This document shows positions 1 through 5,452 of a stretch of DNA of 9,027 nt, in pieces. The notes beneath the pieces were generated by a model that was given only the letters and a program-made list of their open reading frames with translations, was not told where the DNA came from and ran no database searches. The position numbers and the translations under genes are program-made. Source of the DNA: Thermoplasmata archaeon (lineage in GTDB: Archaea > Thermoplasmatota > Thermoplasmata > SG8-5 > JAGLSY01); contig JAGLQE010000401.1 in NCBI GenBank assembly GCA_023137005.1, positions 1-9,027 on the forward strand, given 5' to 3'. Every line of letters starts with the position of its first letter. Position 1 is the first letter of the stretch.

Positions 1-67
1 TGTGGTTTTGAGGAAAAAGGGGTGATATTATTGGTAGGCTTCGGCTAGTATTCTCAAAGAACATCGA

Positions 68-1015
68 TTAGGGGTTGGAGCCTAATGTATCTTGATCAAA
101 ATTATTTTGATATGCGCCATCATACCAGTTTATTATGTATTTGCCACCACCAGGGAAATCGCCTGATGTAAATCCATCACCAAGAGTTAGTTGATAAGTT
201 TCAATTGTGTATTCATTCAGGGTTGGTTCTATATGCACTCGGAAAATATCATCCGTACCTAGCAGTCCATCAGAATTCACATCAATGAATTCTACCATGC
301 CATTGTCCGAAGTTCCGTTCTCAAGAGAGGACATAGAATCGATCTCACATTCTCTATCATAATCGCCTACGATTGATACATATTCATAAGCAAAAAGGAG
401 AGGAAAATCAATATTTGAATGGGTGTAGTTGGTTTCAAAATCCTGTCCTTTCCTTAGAGATAGGTTAAAGTCAGATAAAGGATGACTGGTATTTGATTGT
501 ATGATCGTATACTCAATAACACCATTATTGTTGGAAGTGAGGTTAAAGTAGAAGCCACTAACATAAGCCACTGCATCCATAACCACACCTATACCAGACG
601 GCAATATCATGTAAGAGTGTATTAGTTCTGGAGCACTGATCACTTTATTTCCATTAAAGGTGTATTCCTGAAATCTAAGTTCCGTGTTGTATTTATCTCC
701 AATTTGATAGTCGCTTTCATTTACTGCGATTTGGAATAGTTTGAAATCATCAAGGGTCAATACTGAGAAGGTTCCATAATTTGTTTTGTGTTTTGTTATA
801 TTGGTGATCGTTCCAGATAAACTTACGACATCACCTGCTTCAAACCTATTATCACATAGCTCCTCTATCGAAATCGGTCTAAAGATAAATAGCCAGCTTA
901 ATGATGAAATAACAATTATTACAACTAAAATAACAACGGAGATCATTAACCATTTTTCCTTTTTGTTAATTGGAGGTTTTTCAACCTCTTCGTGAATATC
1001 ATCTATGCCTTCCAT
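68..1015 (-). CDS. Membrane-anchored, probably extracellular protein of unknown function
   Basis: I do not recognise this family. The 315-residue product has a charged N-terminus ending in KKEK, one strongly hydrophobic segment at about residues 23-46, and a long polar domain likely outside the cell. That domain has seven N-x-S/T sequons (N72, N99, N158, N175, N184, N196, N233), as expected of archaeal surface glycoproteins. Residues 245-256 fit an EF-hand/dockerin-type calcium loop (D245, N247, D249, G250, D256). The stretch after the membrane segment (GDVVSLSGTI, 61-70) resembles the first strands of an OB fold, but this is weak. I start at the ATG at 1015 rather than the in-frame TTG at 1045, because a TATA-like element at 1060-1067 would place the transcript start between them. 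The gene is clearly AT-richer than the housekeeping genes to its right. No partner gene is visible. Confidence 0.75.
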   Translation of the reverse strand: MEGIDDIHEEVEKPPINKKEKWLMISVVILVVIIVISSLSWLFIFRPISIEELCDNRFEAGDVVSLSGTITNITKHKTNYGTFSVLTLDDFKLFQIAVNESDYQIGDKYNTELRFQEYTFNGNKVISAPELIHSYMILPSGIGVVMDAVAYVSGFYFNLTSNNNGVIEYTIIQSNTSHPLSDFNLSLRKGQDFETNYTHSNIDFPLLFAYEYVSIVGDYDRECEIDSMSSLENGTSDNGMVEFIDVNSDGLLGTDDIFRVHIEPTLNEYTIETYQLTLGDGFTSGDFPGGGKYIINWYDGAYQNNFDQDTLGSNP

Positions 1016-1059
1016 TGCTCTTACCCGCCGAATGCTACATTCCAATATCTGATATGAAT

Positions 1060-1067
1060 TATTTAAG
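1060..1067 (-). promoter_or_regulatory. TATA-like element for the membrane protein gene
   Basis: On the minus strand this reads CTTAAATA. A transcript starting about 25 bases downstream (near 1038) would leave a short leader before the ATG at 1015 and would exclude the TTG at 1045. The position fits an archaeal TBP site; no upstream BRE was verified. Confidence 0.4.
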
Positions 1068-1072
1068 CATGT

Positions 1073-1241
1073 CTAACCTCAAGTGGTTAGGGCTCCGCTA
1101 TACAGTTCGAATAATTGAGCTTCGCCAATCATCGCATGACCGAACTATGTCGGTCATAAAATAAATGTAAAACAAGTTATACATTTTAAACAAATGTAAA
1201 GCTCCGTTATCTTCTTCGAAGATAGCCTCCGCTATACATTT
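1073..1241. repeat. Cluster of short perfect hairpins and GCTCCG-type repeats
   Basis: This non-coding stretch holds successive inverted repeats: CTAACC/GGTTAG (1073-1078 with 1085-1090), ATGACCGA/TCGGTCAT (1136-1143 with 1150-1157), AAATGTA/TACATTT (1163-1169 with 1180-1186), and a nested pair. In the nested pair AAATGTA/TACATTT (1192-1198 with 1235-1241) encloses TATCTTC/GAAGATA (1208-1214 with 1218-1224). Between the stems a motif close to GCTCCGCTATACA recurs near 1092, 1201 and 1227, with a weaker form (GCTTCGCC) near 1119. The repeats are seen directly. Whether they are RNA hairpins, protein sites or a degenerate mobile element cannot be decided from the sequence. Confidence 0.6.
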
Positions 1242-1249
1242 AAAAAAAA
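1242..1249 (-). terminator. Oligo-T tract, candidate archaeal terminator
   Basis: Eight consecutive A on the plus strand give TTTTTTTT on the minus strand. Archaeal RNA polymerase commonly terminates on oligo-T without needing a hairpin. The tract is the first long T-run reached by minus-strand transcription leaving the L41e gene, so it could end a transcript of about 400 bases. Confidence 0.45.
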
Positions 1250-1261
1250 CAAGTGGGAGCA

Positions 1262-1371
1262 CTGGGAATTCCAGTCAAATGTCCTTGAACCAGACATTTG
1301 ATTTTGAACCCAGATCAACGGGTATCTGCCGCAGGAATGAATTTTGGCGGAGCCATAATTCATTCTTCTGC
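1262..1371 (-). other. Strongly structured segment, candidate structured 3' UTR or small RNA
   Basis: Three inverted repeats follow one another. CTGG/CCAG pairs 1262-1265 with 1271-1274. TCAAATGTC/GACATTTGA is a perfect 9-bp stem (1275-1283 with 1293-1301) with a 9-base loop. The third is a compound hairpin at 1331-1371: GCAG (1331-1334) with CTGC (1368-1371), GAATGAATT (1335-1343) with AATTCATTC (1357-1365), then TGGC (1345-1348) with GCCA (1352-1355), closing a 3-base loop. That is 17 pairs interrupted only by a 2-base bulge and one mismatch. Strand is inferred from the upstream L41e promoter and the oligo-T at 1242-1249. I could not match it to RNase P, SRP RNA, tRNA or a C/D-box RNA. Confidence 0.4.
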
Positions 1372-1380
1372 AAAGACCAT

Positions 1381-1506
1381 CTACGGGTCATCGCTCCAGT
1401 TATTCATCACTGCAGTTAGAACGTCTTCAAACCACTCAGAATACCCGATGGAAATCATTCCTGTAACTGGAGCCCATGAGGATACCGTGTTACCCCATAC
1501 TCCCAT
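1381..1506 (-). CDS. Possible 41-residue ORF downstream of the L41e gene
   Basis: An ATG at 1506, 20 bases after the L41e stop, opens a 41-codon frame. The product has five tryptophans and is rich in small residues, beginning MGVWGNTVSSWAPVTG and ending NNWSDDP. It could be co-transcribed with L41e. There is no good Shine-Dalgarno sequence before the ATG. The same frame continues past its TAG for another 47 codons to a TAA at 1242-1240, with two further stops on the way, so a decayed gene is equally possible. The opposite strand is also open over this stretch (1298-1510). I recognise no family and regard expression as uncertain. Confidence 0.2.
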   Translation of the reverse strand: MGVWGNTVSSWAPVTGMISIGYSEWFEDVLTAVMNNWSDDP

Positions 1507-1526
1507 TTAGGAGGGCATAGCCTAGA

Positions 1527-1634
1527 CTATTTGTTTCTCATCTTCTGGGCTCGCTTTCTGCGCCGCATTTTCTTCTTTCTCCATTTCCAGCGCTGATTGC
1601 CCCTTTTTTTCCAGACTCTTGAACCTCTCTTCAT
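1527..1634 (-). CDS. rpl41e: Large ribosomal subunit protein L41e
   Basis: This 35-residue, extremely basic protein is a component of the large ribosomal subunit. From residue 17 it reads KWRKKKMRRRKRAQKMRNK, which lines up almost residue for residue with the eukaryotic L41 pattern KWRKKRMRR...KMR. The N-terminus (MKRGSRVWKKRGNQRW) adds about 15 residues to the roughly 25-residue eukaryotic form. The start is supported by GAGG at 1645-1642, seven bases upstream of the ATG, and by a TATA box at 1676-1669. An overlapping frame starting at 1641 (39 codons, acidic and basic, no recognised family) is also open but has no better signals. The gene stands alone, divergent from the TPR gene. Its homology was recognised by eye. 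Confidence 0.85.
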   Translation of the reverse strand: MKRGSRVWKKRGNQRWKWRKKKMRRRKRAQKMRNK

Positions 1635-1668
1635 TGGACATCCTCGATGGCACAGGGAAACACTCCCC

Positions 1669-1676
1669 ATTTATAT
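1669..1676 (-). promoter_or_regulatory. TATA box of the L41e gene
   Basis: The minus strand reads ATATAAAT. A transcript start about 25 bases downstream (near 1647) would give a leader of roughly 13 bases containing the GAGG ribosome binding site of the L41e gene. Confidence 0.55.
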
Positions 1677-1761
1677 GATTTGTGCTTGTTTCTATGTCTG
1701 AGCAGGAAAATTCATGTTGCTAATTCAAATATTTTCAATGATTGGCACTTTGGTCGAAGGA

Positions 1762-1769
1762 TTTATAAC
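1762..1769 (+). promoter_or_regulatory. TATA box of the TPR gene / rfcS transcription unit
   Basis: TTTATAAC lies about 65 bases before the TPR gene start. A transcript starting near 1793 would have a leader of about 38 bases that includes the AAGGAGG at 1817-1823. It is the only good TATA match on the plus strand between the divergent L41e promoter and the TPR gene, apart from the GTATA repeats. Confidence 0.5.
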
Positions 1770-1795
1770 CATTCATGTAATTATCATGGAAGTCT

Positions 1796-1810
1796 GTATA
1801 GTATAGTATA
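1796..1810 (+). repeat. Three tandem GTATA units in the TPR gene leader
   Basis: GTATA occurs three times without a gap, followed by C. It sits just downstream of the predicted transcript start and six bases before the AAGGAGG site. It may be chance, an alternative TATA element or an operator. Confidence 0.5.
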
Positions 1811-1830
1811 CGAGTAAAGGAGGATAAGAT

Positions 1831-3351
1831 ATGGCCCTTTTTGGAGGTAAGAAATCTAAGAAAAGCAAGGTAGTAACGGAGATAGAGCAGATACTATCCG
1901 ACGCCGATACATACCTCAAGAATGGCAATACCGAAAAATCCGCCTCCGAATATAGACGAGCCCACAGATACCTCTACAGGGAAGAGAAAGTTACCGAGGA
2001 TCCCGATGAATTTTCAGAACTTTTTACAAGAACTGGTCATGGTCTATTTGAGACCGGAGAGCCGGACCGTGCCATAGAATGTTTTGACAAGGCCACACAA
2101 CTCATGCCGGATAATGTGGATGCCTGGTTGAGCAGGGGAATGGTCCACCTGAGCAATAAGACCATGTTGAACTATGCAGTAATGTGCTTCAGCGAGGTCT
2201 TGAAGAGATATCCGAACAGTGTCGAGGCATTGGAGAATAAGGCCGAGGCACTCACCCTGGATGGTAGGGATGAAGAGGCCAAAGAGACATATCAAAAGTT
2301 GATAGAGGTCAACCCATCTCGCAAAGCGGATTACGTTTCAAAACTGGGAGGAGAGGTTCCCCCAGACCTGAACACTGTGGAAGGGATCGACGAAGCCCTT
2401 CGCAAGGATCCCACGGATGTCGAACTATGGAAGAAGAAGGCCGAGCTCCTGGAGGCAAAGAACGCGACCGATGAGGCAGTGGAATGTTACCTGCGTCTTG
2501 GTCATCTTACATCCGATGATTCAAATTACAAGAAAGTACTAGATCTGGACCCGGAAAATGTCCATGCCAAGGAGAAGCTTGGTATCGAGGATGAACCCGA
2601 GCCAACTCCAGAATCTGAACCCGAGCCAGTTGTCGAGGCGGAGCCGGAACCAGTAATTGAGGCCGAACCAGAACCTGTGGTCGAGGCAGAGCCGGAACCC
2701 GAAGTAATAGCTGAACCCGAGCCAGTAATTGAGGAACCTGTTCCTGAACCCGAGCCAGTTATTGAAGAACCAGTGGCTGAGGCAGAGCCGGAACCAGAAC
2801 CAGAACCCATGGCCGAGCCGGAGTCAGAACCTGTTGATGAAACCCCGGCCGAGGAAGCCCCGATGACCGAGGATGAGCTTCTGGCCAAGGGTGAAGAGTA
2901 CTTCGAGGGAGAGGACTATGAGAAGGCATTGGAATGCTTTGATAAACTTGCCCAGATGAAACCCGAGGATGCTGACAATCTTCATAATAAGGCCGCGGTC
3001 CTCTACAGTATGAAGAGGTATGCTGATGCGGTCGCTGTTTTCGACCAGCTGATAGCCATGGATGAGGAGGATGTCACAGCCTACCTGACAAAGGGCGCAT
3101 CACTTTACTGGGACGGCCAATTCGATGAAGCGGTCAATACTCTCAACAATGTGGTCAAGAGGGATATGGACAATCCTGCAGCCTGGTATTATAAGGCATG
3201 TGCCGAGGCCCGTAAGGGCAATGCCAATTTGATATATCCATTCCTCACACGCGCCGTTGGAATTGACGCGGACTTCAAGGAGAGGGCCATGGAGGAAGAG
3301 GCCTTCGAGGCTGTCAAGGACGAACAGCAGTTCAAGGACATCGTTGCCTGA
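1831..3351 (+). CDS. TPR-repeat protein with a Pro-Glu-rich hinge
   Basis: The 506-residue product has no signal peptide or membrane segment and should be cytoplasmic. Residues 1-14 are basic (GGKKSKKSK). TPR units follow at about 62-96, 97-130 and 131-163, with further TPR-like helices at 183-250. Residues 253-344 are a low-complexity acidic linker built mainly from [12 protein letters not shown] octapeptides. A second TPR block covers about 346-480 (units near 348, 382, 416 and 449). The end, with [11 protein letters not shown] and EQQFKDIV, matches the usual capping segment of TPR arrays. TPR arrays bind partner proteins, so a scaffold or adaptor role is inferred; the partner is unknown. 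The start is fixed by AAGGAGG at 1817-1823. rfcS follows after 10 bases and is probably co-transcribed. Glu-rich and acidic overall, as expected of a soluble protein. Confidence 0.85.
   Translation: MALFGGKKSKKSKVVTEIEQILSDADTYLKNGNTEKSASEYRRAHRYLYREEKVTEDPDEFSELFTRTGHGLFETGEPDRAIECFDKATQLMPDNVDAWLSRGMVHLSNKTMLNYAVMCFSEVLKRYPNSVEALENKAEALTLDGRDEEAKETYQKLIEVNPSRKADYVSKLGGEVPPDLNTVEGIDEALRKDPTDVELWKKKAELLEAKNATDEAVECYLRLGHLTSDDSNYKKVLDLDPENVHAKEKLGIEDEPEPTPESEPEPVVEAEPEPVIEAEPEPVVEAEPEPEVIAEPEPVIEEPVPEPEPVIEEPVAEAEPEPEPEPMAEPESEPVDETPAEEAPMTEDELLAKGEEYFEGEDYEKALECFDKLAQMKPEDADNLHNKAAVLYSMKRYADAVAVFDQLIAMDEEDVTAYLTKGASLYWDGQFDEAVNTLNNVVKRDMDNPAAWYYKACAEARKGNANLIYPFLTRAVGIDADFKERAMEEEAFEAVKDEQQFKDIVA
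2617..2769 (+). repeat. In-frame 24-base tandem repeats coding for EPEPV(V/I)EA
   Basis: Residues 263-302 of the TPR protein are five consecutive octapeptides ([40 protein letters not shown]). A sixth (EPEPVIEE) follows after a three-residue insertion. Codons vary between copies (GAG/GAA, CCG/CCA/CCC), so the peptide is kept more strictly than the DNA, which suggests selection on the protein. Such arrays change copy number easily between strains. Confidence 0.85.
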
Positions 3352-3361
3352 GGTTTTTAAT

Positions 3362-4321
3362 ATGAATGAGGTTTGGGTTGAGAAATACCGCCCCAAGACC
3401 CTGGACGAGATCGTCGGCCAGGATGGTGTTGTCGAGAGACTCAAGAGCTATGTCAAGACAATGAATATGCCGCATTTAATGTTCGCAGGCCCTGCTGGCA
3501 CAGGTAAGACCACATCCGCCCTCGCCCTGACAAAGGAGATGTTCGGGGATAATTGGAAGATCAATTTTCATGAGCTCAATGCCTCGGATGAGAGGGGTAT
3601 AGATGTTGTCAGGAACAAGATAAAATCCTTTGCCAGGACAGCCCCCATAGCTGATACTCCATTCAAGGTCATATTCCTGGATGAGGCCGATTCTCTGACC
3701 TCGGATGCACAGGCCGCCTTGCGCAGGACCATGGAAAAATATACCAATACCTGCCGCTTCATTTTATCCTGTAATTATTCATCCAAGATCATCGATCCCA
3801 TCCAATCGCGGTGCGCGGTCTTCAGATTCAAATCCCTGAATGCCGATGAGGTCAAGAAGTATCTCCGCAGAATAGCGGTGAGCGAGAAACTGGAGGTCTC
3901 GGAGGACGGCATGGACGCCCTGCTCTATGTAGCCCGGGGAGACCTTAGGCGAGCCACCAATATCATGCAGGTATCTGCCTCTCTAGGTGTCAAGATCGAT
4001 TCGGAAGCTGTCTACAAGACCAGCTCGACCGGCAGGCCTCAGGAACTGAAGAAGATGCTGGAGCTGGCACTGGATGGTAAGTTCATCGAGGCCAGGAACC
4101 TCCTGGACACCCTTCTAATCAACTATGGATTATCAGGACAGGATATCGTTTACCAGATCCACAGGAACATCTTTGACGTGGACACTGACGAGCGCATCAA
4201 GATAATGGTCATAGAGAAGATCGGCGAGACCGAGTTCAGGATAATCGAGGGAAGTAATCCCCGCATCCAGATCGAGGCCCTGCTGGCCTTCATGGTCACG
4301 GTGGGAAAGCAGGCAAGGTGA
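3362..4321 (+). CDS. rfcS: Replication factor C small subunit (clamp loader ATPase)
   Basis: The 319-residue AAA+ ATPase forms, with the RFC large subunit, the clamp loader that opens the PCNA ring at primer-template junctions in DNA replication. Visible motifs are the N-terminal RFC box WVEKYRP (5-11), Walker A GPAGTGKT (43-50), Walker B LDEAD (106-110), sensor 1 SCN (136-138), the SRC motif with the arginine finger (149-151) and sensor 2 GDLRRA (193-198). A helical collar domain follows from about 230. Length is typical and no intein interrupts the Walker A site, where archaeal RFC inteins are often found. The start at 3362 matches the family; the frame is open further upstream only by overlap with the TPR gene. 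TGAGGT at 3349-3354, overlapping the TPR gene stop codon, is the likely ribosome binding site, implying coupled translation. Confidence 0.97.
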   Translation: MNEVWVEKYRPKTLDEIVGQDGVVERLKSYVKTMNMPHLMFAGPAGTGKTTSALALTKEMFGDNWKINFHELNASDERGIDVVRNKIKSFARTAPIADTPFKVIFLDEADSLTSDAQAALRRTMEKYTNTCRFILSCNYSSKIIDPIQSRCAVFRFKSLNADEVKKYLRRIAVSEKLEVSEDGMDALLYVARGDLRRATNIMQVSASLGVKIDSEAVYKTSSTGRPQELKKMLELALDGKFIEARNLLDTLLINYGLSGQDIVYQIHRNIFDVDTDERIKIMVIEKIGETEFRIIEGSNPRIQIEALLAFMVTVGKQAR

Positions 4322-4357
4322 ATATTACCCCTATATACTCTATATTGACCATAATCA

Positions 4358-4364
4358 TTTAATA
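4358..4364 (+). promoter_or_regulatory. TATA-like element before rpl40e
   Basis: TTTAATA would place a transcript start near 4387 and a leader of about 28 bases containing GGGTG (4403-4407). A second candidate, CTATATAC at 4331-4338, lies just after the rfcS stop. rpl40e may also be read through from rfcS. Confidence 0.4.
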
Positions 4365-4414
4365 GGCCGTCCATAATCCTTGCGCGCTTAGTTCAAACAA
4401 TTGGGTGTATTAAA

Positions 4415-4564
4415 ATGGCGAGATTTCCAGAGGCAGAGGCAAGGCTCCTAAACAAGAAGATATGCATGAAATGCGATGCTGGCAATCCGATGAAGGCCAC
4501 AAAATGCAGGAAGTGTGGCTATAGCAAGCTCAGGCCCAAGGCAAAAGAGAGCAGAAGCCGATAA
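4415..4564 (+). CDS. rpl40e: Large ribosomal subunit protein L40e (zinc ribbon)
   Basis: The 49-residue product is the archaeal form of L40e, a small zinc-binding protein of the large ribosomal subunit; in eukaryotes it is made as a ubiquitin fusion. It opens [15 protein letters not shown], with ICMKC giving C17 and C20, and CRKC giving C31 and C34. That is the CxxC-x10-CxxC zinc ribbon, followed by a basic tail. The start is supported by GGGTG at 4403-4407, seven bases upstream. It follows rfcS by 93 bases and converges with the crotonase gene, leaving an 82-base spacer. In that spacer the T-rich stretch 4579-4600 may end the transcript. Confidence 0.95.
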   Translation: MARFPEAEARLLNKKICMKCDAGNPMKATKCRKCGYSKLRPKAKESRSR

Positions 4565-4646
4565 TTTGGTTTCAGGCTCGTTTATTATATTCTATGTATT
4601 AGTGTGAGCGCTGTGCTGGGGTATTAGTTCAAAGAGGAAATGCCAG

Positions 4647-5438
4647 CTACTTCCCCTGGAACTTCGGTTTGCGCTTTTCCAGGAAGGCATTCACACCCTC
4701 CTTGAAGTCCTCGGTCTCGCCGGAAATGGATATCATATGTCGCTCGGCATCAAAATGTTCCATCAAAGTGGATCGATCGCTCACCCTTAGAAGGGACTTG
4801 GCCCGGCCTATTGCCAGGGTTGGCCCCTGCTCTATCCTGCGCGCCATCTTCATTGTCTTTTTCATGAGCTCGTCATCATCCACCACCATGTTCACCAGTC
4901 CTATTTTTTCGGCTTCCTTGGCATCGATGGTCTCGCTCAGGAATATCAGCTCCGCGGCCTTGGCTCTCCCGACCAGCTTTGGCAAAAAGTAAGTTCCGCA
5001 GCCAGGTGCCAGTCCGATCTTCATGAAGCCCATATTGAATTTGGCTTTCTTGGAGGCGATCCGAATATCACAAGCCATTGCCAGCCCGCAACCTGCTCCC
5101 ACAGCATGGCCATTGACCGCGCAGATGATGGCCTTTTCCATGTTCCACATCCTCATGATGGGGCGGTGGATGCCATTGGCCAATCCTGCCAGGAACTCGG
5201 TTGGATCCTTTGCCTCGGCCATCGCCTTGACATCCCCTCCGGCACAGAAGGCCTTGCCGCTTCCGGTTAGAATGATAACTTTGACATCATCATCCTTCTC
5301 CATTATCGCAAAAGTGTCGTCCAGTTCTCCGGAAAGCAGGTCATTGAAGGCATTCATCTTCTCCGGCCTGTTCAAGGTGATGATAGCTATGCCTTCATCC
5401 ACCTCGACCTTGATGGCTGAATATTCGGGATATATCAT
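4647..5438 (-). CDS. Enoyl-CoA hydratase/isomerase (crotonase) family protein
   Basis: The 263-residue product has the length and fold signatures of the crotonase superfamily, which acts on acyl-CoA thioesters. The two oxyanion-hole segments are clear: FCAGGD at 64-69 and AVGAGCGLAMACD at 112-124. The segment IGLAPGCGTYFLPKLVGRA (141-159) resembles the isomerase-like (PaaG-type) subgroup. The two glutamates used by classical hydratases (rat Glu144 and Glu164) correspond here to G118 and F138. The aspartate often used by PaaG-type isomerases corresponds to G146. These alignments are by eye. Either the reaction differs or another residue serves, so I give no specific substrate. It is the last gene of the operon with the two oxidoreductase subunits, 12 bases after the previous stop codon. 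The strong AGGAGGAT site at 5452-5445 overlaps that stop. Confidence 0.93.
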   Translation of the reverse strand: MIYPEYSAIKVEVDEGIAIITLNRPEKMNAFNDLLSGELDDTFAIMEKDDDVKVIILTGSGKAFCAGGDVKAMAEAKDPTEFLAGLANGIHRPIMRMWNMEKAIICAVNGHAVGAGCGLAMACDIRIASKKAKFNMGFMKIGLAPGCGTYFLPKLVGRAKAAELIFLSETIDAKEAEKIGLVNMVVDDDELMKKTMKMARRIEQGPTLAIGRAKSLLRVSDRSTLMEHFDAERHMISISGETEDFKEGVNAFLEKRKPKFQGK

Positions 5439-5444
5439 ATTCAG

Positions 5445-5452
5445 ATCCTCCT
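5445..5452 (-). promoter_or_regulatory. Ribosome binding site of the crotonase gene, overlapping the upstream stop
   Basis: AGGAGGAT on the minus strand lies six bases before the ATG at 5438 and overlaps the TAG (5453-5451) of the preceding gene. This arrangement favours translational coupling and shows the genes are one operon. Confidence 0.8.

Noticed and set aside
67..86. The inverted repeat ATTAGG/CCTAAT at the end of the membrane protein gene as a terminator
   Set aside because: The stem is only six pairs, overlaps the stop codon, and is not followed by an oligo-T tract on the minus strand; the T5 at 18-14 is some 50 bases away.
1298..1320. A T-arm-like TTGAT...GGTTCAAA...ATCAA on the minus strand, suggesting a tRNA
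   Set aside because: The loop is 11 bases rather than 7, and no acceptor, D or anticodon arm can be built around it.
1370..1410. A C-box-like GTGATGA on the minus strand at 1410-1404, suggesting a C/D guide RNA
   Set aside because: No CTGA (D or D') box occurs at the expected spacing downstream, so the C/D RNA architecture is not met.
1298..1510. A 70-codon plus-strand frame between the hairpins and L41e
   Set aside because: No promoter or ribosome binding site lies before it, it matches no recognised family, and it overlaps strong inverted repeats.
1522..1641. A 39-codon minus-strand frame (start MSNEERFKSLEKKG) overlapping L41e
   Set aside because: It shares the promoter, but the other frame matches a known ribosomal protein. 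The charged composition follows from purine-rich DNA. It remains only a remote alternative.
2526..2888. A Ser/Gly-rich repetitive 120-codon frame on the minus strand
   Set aside because: It is the reverse complement of the Pro-Glu repeat hinge of the TPR protein; its repeats are explained entirely by that.
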